A stretch of DNA of 64,000 nucleotides from Rhizobium sp. BK316 (GTDB taxonomy: Bacteria > Pseudomonadota > Alphaproteobacteria > Rhizobiales > Rhizobiaceae), in NCBI RefSeq assembly GCF_014193695.1, contig NZ_JACHZR010000002.1:558001-622000 (forward strand). The letters are read 5' to 3'. How positions within the stretch are numbered: the stretch's first letter is position 1; each line of letters starts with the position of its first letter. Positions 54,042 to 62,879 of this stretch are shown here, in pieces. The position numbers and the translations under genes are program-made. The notes under the pieces were generated by a model. The model was not told the DNA's origin. It saw only the letters and a list, made by a program, of their open reading frames with translations, and did not search any database.

Positions 54042-54407
54042 ATGGAAATAGTTTCGAACGAATATAGGATCAAATCCGTTCTCGGGCGCCTCGAAATGAT
54101 AATCGACAATGAGAATACTCGGATCGGCAGCGATCCGCAGTTCGATCTCAAGGTCTCCAATGCGCATAAGAGCCGGTGCCTGTACGAGCTCTCGATGCTT
54201 TTCCGTGACACCGATCCGGCCGAACTTGCCGCTTCACATCTTGACCAGCTTCATGGTCTGAAAAAGAAGCTGGTGCTGAACGCACGTCGTGTGGAAGCGC
54301 ATCTGGAGGCGGTTCGCGCCGTTGCCGATCTTTTGAAGAATGCCGTGCAGGATGCGGATGCCGATGGCACCTATTCCCAGGAACAGTTCGTCGCGCGGGA
54401 CGCCTGA
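54042..54407 (+). CDS. flgN: FlgN-like export chaperone (candidate)
   Basis: A 121-residue helical protein. Residues about 10-40 and 65-108 form long helices. The C-terminal part AVRAVADLLKNAVQDADADG, followed by TYSQ, matches the end of FlgN-type chaperones (a small-residue helix, then a Gly-x-Tyr turn). FlgN escorts FlgK and FlgL to FlhA. It is 11 bp after flgJ and its last base is shared with the next ATG. Assignment by pattern, not certain. Confidence 0.7.
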   Translation: MEIVSNEYRIKSVLGRLEMIIDNENTRIGSDPQFDLKVSNAHKSRCLYELSMLFRDTDPAELAASHLDQLHGLKKKLVLNARRVEAHLEAVRAVADLLKNAVQDADADGTYSQEQFVARDA

Positions 54408-54949
54408 TGATCAAGCTCGTCCTTACAGGTGTCTGGGTCTGCGCCGTCACGCTGGCATCGGTCTATTTCTCGGTGAACATGGCGACCGCGCCGGCGCCGG
54501 CTGTAGCGGACACCAAACAGAGCGCACTTGAACTGGTGAAGGGCGAGACGATCACCGTGCCTGTCATCGGCAACGGTGCGGTCAACGGTTATTTCCTCGG
54601 CCGCATCTCCTTCATGATGCACAAGGACATGATCGCGGGCCTCAATCTGCCGATCACGGAGATGACGACCGACGAACTCTTCAGCCTGCTCGTCGGCAAC
54701 AAGATGATCGATGTCTCCAACGTCAAGGCCTTCGATCCCGGTGCTTTCCGCCAGGAGATCAAGAAGGGCATGAACGAGCGTCTCGGCGGCGAATATGTTG
54801 CCGAAGTCATGCTGGAACAGCTTGACTACCTCTCGAAGGAAGATGTGAAGGAGACCTCCGGCGGCAAACCGGCGAAGGTCGGCGCGCCGGTCAAGATCGT
54901 CGAGACCGCGCCGGCTTCCGAAACGTCGGCTCAGTCCTCTGGTCACTGA
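54407..54949 (+). CDS. Membrane-anchored FliL-like protein of the flagellar locus
   Basis: A 180-residue protein with one N-terminal membrane helix (about 3-25, LVLTGVWVCAVTLASVYFSV) and a periplasmic domain. The latter has two beta-like segments, then MTTDELFSLLVGNKMIDVSN and GAFRQEIKKGMNERLGGEYV, ending AEVMLEQLDYLSKED. The order (Thr/Asp-Leu-Leu-helix, Leu/Arg-x-Glu-Ile helix, then strand and tail) resembles FliL of 29981, so it may be a FliL paralogue acting at the stator. A polar Ala/Thr/Ser tail follows. Family assignment is inference. A strong terminator follows. Confidence 0.75.
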   Translation: MIKLVLTGVWVCAVTLASVYFSVNMATAPAPAVADTKQSALELVKGETITVPVIGNGAVNGYFLGRISFMMHKDMIAGLNLPITEMTTDELFSLLVGNKMIDVSNVKAFDPGAFRQEIKKGMNERLGGEYVAEVMLEQLDYLSKEDVKETSGGKPAKVGAPVKIVETAPASETSAQSSGH

Positions 54950-54968
54950 TCACCATCTCCAGTCATTT

Positions 54969-54996
54969 GAAAACGGTGCCGAAAGGCGCCGTTTTC
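54969..54996 (+). terminator. Rho-independent terminator at the end of the flagellar block
   Basis: A 12-bp stem with one wobble (GAAAACGGTGCC / GGCGCCGTTTTC) and a GAAA loop, 19 bp after the FliL-like gene. The T residues are inside the stem. It marks the boundary between the flagellar genes and the polysaccharide-type genes. Confidence 0.8.
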
Positions 54997-55237
54997 GCGT
55001 TCTCGCCTTGGTTAACAAACCACTTATGCGAGTATGAAAATCCGCCCCTTTTTCCTAAGGGTTGTTTGAAACCGAACTGATACAAACGCGGCACAAGCTT
55101 GGGAAGATACCGCCACGGGGTTGGGGGAAGTCGTTCCAGGCAGGACGCTGCTGGTCTTTACAAGACCTCCGCTGCGGAAATGTGGGCTTATTTTCCGGGA
55201 TGTCGGGCGCATGACGCACCCTCGGCAGGAGGTTGGA

Positions 55238-56095
55238 ATGAATCTGATTGCAAACTTCGCGGTGCTCGCATCGCGGCGGACGATCTTCGATCTGCCGGTC
55301 TGCGATCTCGGCTGGGACGATGCACTGGTTTTCATCAACGAACTGGCTTCCATTCCTGTCGGGCAGACCGTGGTTTGCTTCGTCAATGCCCACAACATGC
55401 TGACGGCTCTGCGCGACGACGAATACTATCAGATCATGTCGCACAATCTCGTGCTGCCTGATGGCATCGGTCTCAATATCGCATCCCAGGTCACGCATGG
55501 TTCGCCGTTTCCCGCCAATCTGAACGGCACCGATTTCGTGCCGGCCTTCCTGACGTTTATGGAAACGCCGCGTCGTATCGGTCTCATCGGTGGCACACGG
55601 GCGGTTGTCGAGAAGGCGGCCGAGAACTTTTCCAGGCACGCGCCCTGGCACGAGTTCTTCGTGATCTCCGATGGCTTCTTCGACAAGGCCAATCCAGAAG
55701 CCGTTACCGACGAGGTGGAGCGCCGGAAGCTCGATATCCTGATCGTCGGCATGGGCACGCCGCTGCAGGAAAAATGGGTTCACCAGAATATCCGCGCCGA
55801 TCACGCGCGGCTCGTTCTGACGGTCGGTGCACTTTTCGATTTCGTCTCGGGCACTGTGCCACGCGCACCGAAGACGGTGCGCATGATGCGTCTGGAATGG
55901 GCCTATCGGCTAGTTCAGGAGCCGGGGCGCCTCTGGCGCCGTTATATCCTCGGTATTCCGGTCTTCCTCTTCCGCGTGTTCCAGTATCGCTTCAGCCGGC
56001 ATGCGCGGATTCTTGGTCAGCCGGATGAACGGGCGGCTGCGGCGCACACTGCAGGCGAACCGAAGAGAATCGAGCAGACGAAAAAAGCCGGCTGA
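55238..56095 (+). CDS. WecG/TagA/CpsF-family glycosyltransferase (GT26)
   Basis: A 285-residue cytoplasmic or membrane-associated enzyme. Family motifs are VVCFVNAHNMLTALRDDEYY, then NLVLPDGIGLNIASQ, GTDFVPAFL, RIGLIGGTRAVVEKAAENF, ILIVGMGTPLQEKWV, VGALFDFVSGTVPRAP and the C-terminal LEWAYRLVQEPGRLWRRY. The class adds ManNAcA- or similar sugars to lipid-linked intermediates in teichoic acid, ECA or exopolysaccharide assembly. AGGAGG precedes the ATG at 55238, a strong reason for this start. Substrate unknown. Confidence 0.9.
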   Translation: MNLIANFAVLASRRTIFDLPVCDLGWDDALVFINELASIPVGQTVVCFVNAHNMLTALRDDEYYQIMSHNLVLPDGIGLNIASQVTHGSPFPANLNGTDFVPAFLTFMETPRRIGLIGGTRAVVEKAAENFSRHAPWHEFFVISDGFFDKANPEAVTDEVERRKLDILIVGMGTPLQEKWVHQNIRADHARLVLTVGALFDFVSGTVPRAPKTVRMMRLEWAYRLVQEPGRLWRRYILGIPVFLFRVFQYRFSRHARILGQPDERAAAAHTAGEPKRIEQTKKAG

Positions 56096-56216
56096 TTACA
56101 GATTTCTGCAGGCTCCGGTTAACCATTTCTTTGCCATGTATATTTAGAGTAGCTTAATCATCCGCGTCGGCGCGGTTGAGCGAACTCGGCCATCATGCGC
56201 GTGAGATGTGACGCCA

Positions 56217-57989
56217 ATGCACGATTCCAGGGCGAAAAACAGTTTCCATGATCGCGCAACCACCTCGTCGCGCGGCCAGCGGCAAAGTGTCGAAAAGAGC
56301 CCTCCGCTCGGAAAAAGCCCGCCGCCGGAAATCCGCCCTTCTGAGGCCGAACTGCTGCGCGTCATAGGCCGGCTGCTCGATGAACAGCGTGCGAAAGCGC
56401 GGCTGACTGAACCGCTGGTGGACCGTATCGAAACGATCCTCGGCTCGCGTCTGCAGGCTGCAAACGATATCGCCGCTGCGCCCGCTCCTGAACCCTCTCG
56501 CCCTGCGCCGGAGCCAACGACGCAATTCGCCCGGGTTCGCGAAGTCGCTCCCGTTGAAAAAGCGTCCACTTCGACGGTTTCGCGTGAAGTTCGGCGCCCG
56601 AACTGGATCAGAAGCGCTCTCATCGTGGCTGTCCTCTCGTTCGGCGGTGCTGCCACCCCCACCCTGGCCCCATCCTCACCCGCGCTTTACACCGCAGAGG
56701 CGACACTTGCCGTGGATGCAGGCGCAGGCAACCGGACCGTCTTGGTTGGCGATACCGTCAAAAGGCTCTCATCGGTACCTGTCGTCGCCTCTGCCGTTAC
56801 GGCACTGAAGCTGGACCGCGATCCGGAATTTGCCGGCAGCAGCGCCGATGCGCTTGGTGTCGCCTTGGATCTTCTCTCCGGCAATGGTGCAGCCGCCGAT
56901 CCGGCATCGCGCGCAGAGGCCGCGCTGAAATCTGCCGTGGCAGTTATTCCCGACGAGCGCACCGGCACGATCCGTCTGATGGTAACGACGGGCGATGCCG
57001 ACAAGTCGACGCGCATCGCCATGCGGTTGTCCGATACCGTGACCGGCGGCAGCGCCGCAGGCAAGGCGGCCGAGACGGCCACCGCCTTGAGGAAGGAAAA
57101 TGATCAGGCTCAGGCAGAGCTCACGGCCTTCAGTCAGAAAAACGGCGAGGGCAACGTCAAGGTTGCGACGCAACTGCAGCGCCAGATCACCGGGCTCGAT
57201 GCCGATCTGAAGAATGCCGACAATAATATTCTGGCCGCCAAGGAGCAGGCCGACAGACTGAAGGCCGCCAAGCTCGCGGACGTGCTGGACGGCTCGCTCG
57301 CTCCAGATATGATCTCGCCCGCCCTGCAGGATCTGCGTGACAGATACGCGATCGCCAAGACCGCATTGGCACAGCTCTCGGCGGACCTCGGCCCACGCCA
57401 TCCGCGCTTGCTCCAACAGCAGTCCGAGGTCGATGGTCTGAAGGATAACATCGGCAAGGAGCTGGCGCGCCTCGCCCAGAACGCACATGCAGCAGCCAAG
57501 ACTGCCGTCGATGCGCGCAAGCAACTCAGCGATCGCCGCAACGCGCTGATTGCCCAGAGCCGTGATACCGGCGTCGATCTCGCCAAGCTGACCGAACTGC
57601 GGGAAAAGGCGTCCGCCGCCCGCTCGCGCTTGGAAGAGGAGGTTTCCACGACAGGTGCCATCGGCGATGGCCGAGTCACGGTTCGCAAACCCGCCCTTGC
57701 GCTGCCGGCTTCCGGCGACGACGGTTTCGGTGTCCATTCGCTGATGGGTGGTCTTGCCGGTTTGGCGGTGGGCCTCGGTCTCACTTTCTTGCCGCGTCTC
57801 TTCCGCCGGCAGCCAGAACAGGCGCCGCTCCAAGTTTCCATCCAGGCTCCAATCCTTGCCCCCGTGCCCGAACTTGTGCAGGTTCCAGAGCAGGCACTGG
57901 TCACGCAGGCAGCTGACGAAGTCGATGCGCTGCGCTCGCAGATCGCCAGCTTGCGCGATCGCTTTCACGCTCACCAGACCTCGCGGTAA
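56217..57989 (+). CDS. Wzz/GumC-type polysaccharide co-polymerase
   Basis: A 590-residue inner-membrane protein. The N-terminal about 115 residues are cytosolic and Pro/Arg-rich. A first membrane segment (about 128-150, [20 protein letters not shown]) is followed by a Wzz-like beta domain ([20 protein letters not shown]), then long periplasmic coiled coils (about 285-465) containing [20 protein letters not shown] followed by PRHPRL. A second helix is at about 500-520 ([20 protein letters not shown]). It fits chain-length determinants of exopolysaccharide transport but has no Tyr-kinase domain. GTG at 56208 is an alternative start. TTAACCAT lies at 56119 upstream. Confidence 0.85.
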   Translation: MHDSRAKNSFHDRATTSSRGQRQSVEKSPPLGKSPPPEIRPSEAELLRVIGRLLDEQRAKARLTEPLVDRIETILGSRLQAANDIAAAPAPEPSRPAPEPTTQFARVREVAPVEKASTSTVSREVRRPNWIRSALIVAVLSFGGAATPTLAPSSPALYTAEATLAVDAGAGNRTVLVGDTVKRLSSVPVVASAVTALKLDRDPEFAGSSADALGVALDLLSGNGAAADPASRAEAALKSAVAVIPDERTGTIRLMVTTGDADKSTRIAMRLSDTVTGGSAAGKAAETATALRKENDQAQAELTAFSQKNGEGNVKVATQLQRQITGLDADLKNADNNILAAKEQADRLKAAKLADVLDGSLAPDMISPALQDLRDRYAIAKTALAQLSADLGPRHPRLLQQQSEVDGLKDNIGKELARLAQNAHAAAKTAVDARKQLSDRRNALIAQSRDTGVDLAKLTELREKASAARSRLEEEVSTTGAIGDGRVTVRKPALALPASGDDGFGVHSLMGGLAGLAVGLGLTFLPRLFRRQPEQAPLQVSIQAPILAPVPELVQVPEQALVTQAADEVDALRSQIASLRDRFHAHQTSR

Positions 57990-58110
57990 GCGAACGCCCC
58001 GACCGCAGATTGCTCTTGCATTTGCCGTTTTTAAACGGGATAGGGCGTTATCGGGAAATCATTCCCGCCGCGGGCGAATAGACTGGCGCGAAATTGGGCG
58101 GAGAAGACGC

Positions 58111-59010
58111 GTGACGACAGTAATCGACGGCAAGCAGGTTGCCGCTTCCGTAATCGAAACCGTGAAATCGGCAAATGCTGCGCTGGAAGCCGCCAAAGGC
58201 ATTCAGACGGGGCTTGCCGTCATCATCGTCGGCGACGATCCGGCGAGCCACACCTATGTCAGCTCCAAGAGCCGCATGGCCAAGGAATGCGGCTTCAAGT
58301 CCGTCCAGCACACGTTGCCGGTCGAGACGAGCCAGGAGGAGCTTGCAGCCCTCGTCGCGTCGCTCAACGCCGATCCCTCGATCCACGGCATTCTCGTGCA
58401 GCTGCCGTTGCCCAAACATCTCGACAGCGAGCCGATCATCCAGTCGATCCTGCCGCAGAAGGATGTCGATGGCCTGAGCGTCGTCAATGCCGGCAAGCTT
58501 GCGACCGGCGACCTGAAGACCGGCCTCGTCTCCTGCACGCCGGCCGGCGCCATGGTGTTCGTCCGCCGCACCCACGGCGAGGACCTCTCAGGCTTGAACG
58601 CTGTCGTCATCGGTCGCTCCAACCTGTTCGGCAAGCCGATGGCGCAGCTTCTGCTCAATGCCAATGCGACGGTCACCATTGCCCATTCGCGCACGAAGGA
58701 CTTGGCCGGCATCTGCCGCAACGCCGATATCTTGGTGGCGGCCGTCGGCCGTCCGGAAATGGTCAAGGCCGACTGGGTCAAGTCCGGTGCCACCGTCATC
58801 GATGTCGGCATCAACCGCATCGCCGCCCCCGAACGCGGCGAGGGCAAGACCCGCCTTGTCGGCGATGTCGCCTTTGCCGAGGTCGCCCCGGTTGCCGCCG
58901 TCATCACCCCGGTGCCGGGTGGCGTCGGCCCGATGACGATCGCCATGCTGATGGCCAATACGGTGATTGCCGCCCATCGCTCGGCAGGACTGACGCCGCC
59001 GGTATTCTGA
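58111..59010 (+). CDS. folD: Methylenetetrahydrofolate dehydrogenase / methenyl-THF cyclohydrolase FolD
   Basis: A 299-residue bifunctional cytoplasmic enzyme that converts 5,10-methylene-THF to 10-formyl-THF. The FolD signatures are [20 protein letters not shown] (with the catalytic Lys in SSKS), then [11 protein letters not shown] and [18 protein letters not shown], and the C-terminal [19 protein letters not shown]. The start is a GTG ([13 protein letters not shown]); GGAG stands 8 bp upstream. It has no functional link to motility. Its stop is immediately next to the convergent aglR stop. Confidence 0.95.
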   Translation: MTTVIDGKQVAASVIETVKSANAALEAAKGIQTGLAVIIVGDDPASHTYVSSKSRMAKECGFKSVQHTLPVETSQEELAALVASLNADPSIHGILVQLPLPKHLDSEPIIQSILPQKDVDGLSVVNAGKLATGDLKTGLVSCTPAGAMVFVRRTHGEDLSGLNAVVIGRSNLFGKPMAQLLLNANATVTIAHSRTKDLAGICRNADILVAAVGRPEMVKADWVKSGATVIDVGINRIAAPERGEGKTRLVGDVAFAEVAPVAAVITPVPGGVGPMTIAMLMANTVIAAHRSAGLTPPVF

Positions 59011-60036
59011 TCAGCTTTGCGGGGCCGGGCCTGTCGAGGCCCTGACGATCAGTTCCGTCTTCCAGAGTTCCTGCTCCGGGAAGGGGCCAGCCTGCTTGAC
59101 CGTGCCGATGAGCCGCTGCGCGATACGCACGCCCGCAGCGCGCAGTGACGACCGGGTGGTTGTCAGCGGCACCGAGAAGTTTTCGGGCTTCAACAGCGGC
59201 AGTACGTCGTCATGGGCGATCAGCGAGATATTCTCACCAAGTTTCAGTCCGGCCTGATTGACGGCCCGGATCGCGCCGAGCGCAAGCACCGTACTTGAGC
59301 ATAGGATGGCGGTCGGCCGCTCGGCAAGCTGCAGGAAGCGCTCCATGGCGATCAGCCCTTCTTCATCCGACATCACAGTATGGCTCGTGCAGTCGTCCGC
59401 TAGCTCCAGCCCGCGTTCGCCGAGCGCCGCAATGAGGCCGTTCCTGCGGCGAATGGCGAAGTCGAGATGCGCCGGCCCGTTCATCAGCGCAAAGCGCGTA
59501 TGGCCAAGCTGCAGCAGAAGCCGCGCCGCCTCGTAGAAAGCCGCCTCGTTGTCGATATCGAGATAGGGATAGTCCGGCTCTGAACCGAAGGAGCGCCCAT
59601 GCACCACGAAGGGCATGGAAAGCGATTTCAGCATGGCGAGCCGTGGGTCGTGGCCGCGCATATAGGCTACGAAGAGCGCATCCACATTGCCGCTGATCGC
59701 AAGGCGCCGCAGTGCTGCGACCTCATCGTCCGGGTCCGCCGGCATGATCACGAAGTGAAAGTCATGGCGCACCGCTTCCTCGCCGAGACCTGCCAGGAAC
59801 TCGCCGAAATGCACGTCCGACTGATGGCCGGGCGCGGTCGGCATCACGAGGCCGATCGACCCGGCTTTGCCGGTCGCCAGCCGCTGGGCTGCCTTATTCG
59901 GTCGGTATCCTGTTTCTTTGACTGCCCGGAGCACGCGTTCCCGTGTCGCCTCGTTGACCTCGGGATAACCGTTGAGCGCGCGGCTCACGGTTGTCTGCGA
60001 AAGCCCCAGCAATTCCGATAGCTGTTTGAGATTCAC
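59011..60036 (-). CDS. aglR: LacI-family repressor of alpha-glucoside uptake, AglR
   Basis: A 341-residue regulator. The N-terminal helix-turn-helix (LKQLSELLGLSQTTVSRALN) and hinge (YRPNKAAQRLATGKAGSIGL) precede a periplasmic-binding-type sensor domain (about 60-330). It is divergent from aglE. Two operator-like palindromes with the core AAAGCGCTTT lie between them. In S. meliloti AglR is the regulator of the aglEFGAK operon. Confidence 0.92.
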   Translation of the reverse strand: MNLKQLSELLGLSQTTVSRALNGYPEVNEATRERVLRAVKETGYRPNKAAQRLATGKAGSIGLVMPTAPGHQSDVHFGEFLAGLGEEAVRHDFHFVIMPADPDDEVAALRRLAISGNVDALFVAYMRGHDPRLAMLKSLSMPFVVHGRSFGSEPDYPYLDIDNEAAFYEAARLLLQLGHTRFALMNGPAHLDFAIRRRNGLIAALGERGLELADDCTSHTVMSDEEGLIAMERFLQLAERPTAILCSSTVLALGAIRAVNQAGLKLGENISLIAHDDVLPLLKPENFSVPLTTTRSSLRAAGVRIAQRLIGTVKQAGPFPEQELWKTELIVRASTGPAPQS

Positions 60037-60331
60037 CTGCTATGCTTCCTCCCGGCCTGCCCTATGGCCGTCAAATAGTGGCCGCCGCCTCCCAGTGGCT
60101 TCCAAAGCGCTTTAAAATATGTAGCATCTGCTGCGCTTGACTCAAGAAAAATCGCTCCATATTCCCCACCAAGCCTTGCTGCAACGCGATATCAGGCCTG
60201 TATTCCAGCCGTTCTCGTGAAATGGCTTGACTTCATTCCACCGAAAGTGAATGAGTTGCGTTGTCAAAGCGCTTTGAGATTTCCTTTGAATGAAATTCTG
60301 CGCTATCGGATTGTGATGGGAGGTTGATCAC
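60037..60331. promoter_or_regulatory. aglR-aglE divergent promoter region with LacI-type operators
   Basis: A 295-bp region with two copies of a LacI-family operator: AAAGCGCTTT at 60104-60113 and the 12-bp perfect palindrome CAAAGCGCTTTG at 60265-60276. One is near aglR (autoregulation), the other 55 bp before aglE. The GC centre between A/T-rich arms is typical of LacI/GalR operators. AGGAGG-like TGGGAGG precedes the aglE ATG. Confidence 0.8.
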
Positions 60332-61693
60332 ATGAAAAAGTCATTCTTGATGGGCGTTGCACTTGCGGCGCTTTTTGCCGGCGCTGCGTCGGCCGCGGAT
60401 CTGAAGTTCCCGCCCGGCCAGGACTCCAAGTTCAACTGGAAGAGCTATGATGACTTCAAGTCTGCCCATGCCGACCTGAAGGGACAGCAGCTGACGATCT
60501 TCGGTCCCTGGCGCGGTGAAGACGAAGCCTTCTTCCAGAGCATTCTTGCCTACTTCGTCGAGGCGACCGGCGTCGACGCAAAGTATTCCTCTTCTGAAAA
60601 CTACGAGCAGCAGATCGTCATCGATACACAGGCAGGCTCCCCGCCGAATATCGCCATCCTGCCGCAGCCCGGTCTGCTGGCCGATCTCGCCAGCAAAGGT
60701 TATCTGACGCCGCTCGGCGACGATACTTCCAAGTGGGTCAAGGACAACTACGGCGCCGGCGACAGCTGGGTTGGTTACGGCACCTACAAGGGCAAGGACG
60801 GCAAGGACGCCTTCTTCGCCTTCCCTTACAAGGCCGACGTGAAGTCGCTCGTCTGGTATGTTCCTGAAAACTTCGAGGAAGCAGGCTACAAGATCCCGAC
60901 ATCAATGGAAGAGCTGCACGCCCTGACCGACCAGATCGTCAAGGATGGCGGCGTTCCGTGGTGCATCGGCCTCGGTTCCGGCGGCGCGACCGGCTGGCCC
61001 GCAACCGACTGGGTCGAAGATATCATGCTGCGCATGCAGAAGCCTGATGTCTACGACAAGTGGACCACCAATGAAGTGAAGTTCACCGATCCGGCCGTCG
61101 TTGCTGCGATCGACGAATTCGGCAAGTTCGCCAAGAACGGGAAGTATGTCGATGGCGGTGTTGCAGCCGTTGCTTCGACCGACTTCCGCGACAGCCCGAA
61201 GGGCCTCTTCGCCGTTCCGCCGAAGTGCTACCTGCACCACCAGGCTTCGTTCATCCCGTCCTTCTTCCCTGAAGGCACGAAGCTCGGCACTGATGCAGAC
61301 TTCTTCTACATGCCGACCTATGCCGCACATGCCGATCTCGGCAAGCCGGTTCTGGGCGCAGGCACGCTCGTTACCATCGCCAAGGATTCTCCGACGGCTC
61401 GCGCCTTCGTCGACTTCCTGAAGACGCCGGTTGCTCATGAGCTCTGGATGGCGCAGTCGAGCTTCCTGACCCCCTATAAGGGCGTCAACGTCGATGCTTA
61501 CGCCAATGACCAGATGAAGAAGGAAGGCGAGATCCTGACCTCGGCCACCACCTTCCGCTTCGACGGTTCCGACCTGATGCCCGGCAAGATCGGCGCCGGC
61601 GCCTTCTGGACCGGCATGGTCGATTTCGTCGGCGGCAAGTCCGCTCAGGACGCCGCAGCCGAAATCCAGAGCGCCTGGGACGGCATCAAGTAA
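60332..61693 (+). CDS. aglE: Alpha-glucoside ABC transporter, periplasmic binding protein AglE
   Basis: A 453-residue exported binding protein of the MalE family. The signal peptide (residues 1-21) is MKKSFLMGVALAALFAGAAS followed by AADL. The body shows TIFGPWRGEDEAFFQSILAY and GSPPNIAILPQPGLLADLAS, the usual carbohydrate-binding type 1 pattern. In S. meliloti AglE binds sucrose, maltose and trehalose. It begins the agl operon; two hairpins follow before aglF. Confidence 0.95.
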   Translation: MKKSFLMGVALAALFAGAASAADLKFPPGQDSKFNWKSYDDFKSAHADLKGQQLTIFGPWRGEDEAFFQSILAYFVEATGVDAKYSSSENYEQQIVIDTQAGSPPNIAILPQPGLLADLASKGYLTPLGDDTSKWVKDNYGAGDSWVGYGTYKGKDGKDAFFAFPYKADVKSLVWYVPENFEEAGYKIPTSMEELHALTDQIVKDGGVPWCIGLGSGGATGWPATDWVEDIMLRMQKPDVYDKWTTNEVKFTDPAVVAAIDEFGKFAKNGKYVDGGVAAVASTDFRDSPKGLFAVPPKCYLHHQASFIPSFFPEGTKLGTDADFFYMPTYAAHADLGKPVLGAGTLVTIAKDSPTARAFVDFLKTPVAHELWMAQSSFLTPYKGVNVDAYANDQMKKEGEILTSATTFRFDGSDLMPGKIGAGAFWTGMVDFVGGKSAQDAAAEIQSAWDGIK

Positions 61694-61708
61694 TTTCCTT
61701 TAAGCTCA

Positions 61709-61773
61709 TGCCGCCGGGCAGCCGGCGGCATTGCCGGAATGAGCGACCGGGCTCCGGAGGGGGAGCCCGGTCG
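61709..61773 (+). repeat. Tandem stem-loops between aglE and aglF
   Basis: Two perfect hairpins in a row: TGCCGCCGG / CCGGCGGCA (61709-61730, 4-nt loop) and CGACCGGGCTCC / GGAGCCCGGTCG (61744-61773, 6-nt loop). Stable hairpins after the binding-protein gene are common in ABC operons; they raise the level of binding-protein mRNA over the downstream permease mRNA. Confidence 0.75.
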
Positions 61774-61864
61774 TGTCGGATCCTGTGGTCAAACACACAA
61801 GCTCTATTGACGGTATCCGGCGTTAACCCTTCAAAATAAGACAGGGAAGCAGGGGAGGGACGAA

Positions 61865-62878
61865 ATGCTGTTGCAGATAGTGTCCGCTTTGGGCGTCGTG
61901 GTCGCCGCCGTTTTTGCATGCTCGGCCTATTTCTTTTTCTCGAACAAGATCCTCGATCTCGCCTTGCCGGTGAAGGACGGAGATATCCGTCAGGCCTCGC
62001 GCAATCTGAACCGGCGCGCGATGATCCGCCCCTGGCTGTTTCTCTTCCCGGCGCTCTTCCTGCTGATCGTCTACCTCGTCTATCCTGTTGTCGCGACCTT
62101 CATTCTGTCCTTCTACGACCGGTCGGGCAACGAGTTCGTCGGCGCGACGAATTACTTGTGGGCCTTGAACGACCGCGAATTCCGCCAGTCGATCTTCAAC
62201 AACATTCTCTGGCTAGCCGTCGTGCCCGCCTGCTGCACCTTCTTCGGCCTCGTCATCGCCGTGATGACCGACCGCATCTGGTGGGGCAATATCGCCAAGA
62301 GCATCGTCTTCATGCCGATGGCGATCTCCTTTGTCGGCGCTTCCGTCATCTGGAAGTTCATCTACGAATACCGCGGCGGCAACGATGTGCAGATCGGCCT
62401 CCTGAATGCCATCGTCCAGACATTCGGCGGCACGCCGGAGGTCTGGATCTCCGTTCCTTTCTGGAACAATTTCTTCCTGATGGTGATCCTGGTCTGGATC
62501 CAGACCGGCTTTGCCATGGTCATCCTCTCGGCCGCCCTGCGCGGCATCCCGGAAGAGACGATCGAGGCTGCTGTCATCGACGGCGCCAATGGCTGGCAGA
62601 TCTTCTGGCGCATCATGGTGCCGCAGATCTGGGGTACGATCGCCGTCGTCTGGACGACCATCACCATCCTCGTCCTCAAGGTCTTCGACATCGTGCTCAC
62701 CATGACCAACGGTCAGTGGCAGACCATGGTGCTGGCGAACCTGATGTTCAACTGGCTATTCCGCGGCGGCGGCGATTCCGGCCGAAGCGCTGTCATCGCC
62801 ATCATCATCATGCTCGCCGTCACGCCGATCATGGTGTGGAACGTGCGCCGTGCCAATGCCGAACTGAGGGGACGCTGA
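61865..62878 (+). CDS. aglF: Alpha-glucoside ABC transporter permease AglF
   Basis: A 337-residue inner-membrane permease of the MalF type. An N-terminal helix (residues about 5-28) plus six further helices are visible. The EAA loop (EETIEAAVIDGANGWQIFWR, IMVPQIW) that contacts the ATPase is conserved. GGAGGG precedes the start. aglG follows one base after its stop. Confidence 0.94.
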   Translation: MLLQIVSALGVVVAAVFACSAYFFFSNKILDLALPVKDGDIRQASRNLNRRAMIRPWLFLFPALFLLIVYLVYPVVATFILSFYDRSGNEFVGATNYLWALNDREFRQSIFNNILWLAVVPACCTFFGLVIAVMTDRIWWGNIAKSIVFMPMAISFVGASVIWKFIYEYRGGNDVQIGLLNAIVQTFGGTPEVWISVPFWNNFFLMVILVWIQTGFAMVILSAALRGIPEETIEAAVIDGANGWQIFWRIMVPQIWGTIAVVWTTITILVLKVFDIVLTMTNGQWQTMVLANLMFNWLFRGGGDSGRSAVIAIIIMLAVTPIMVWNVRRANAELRGR

Positions 62879-62879
62879 G

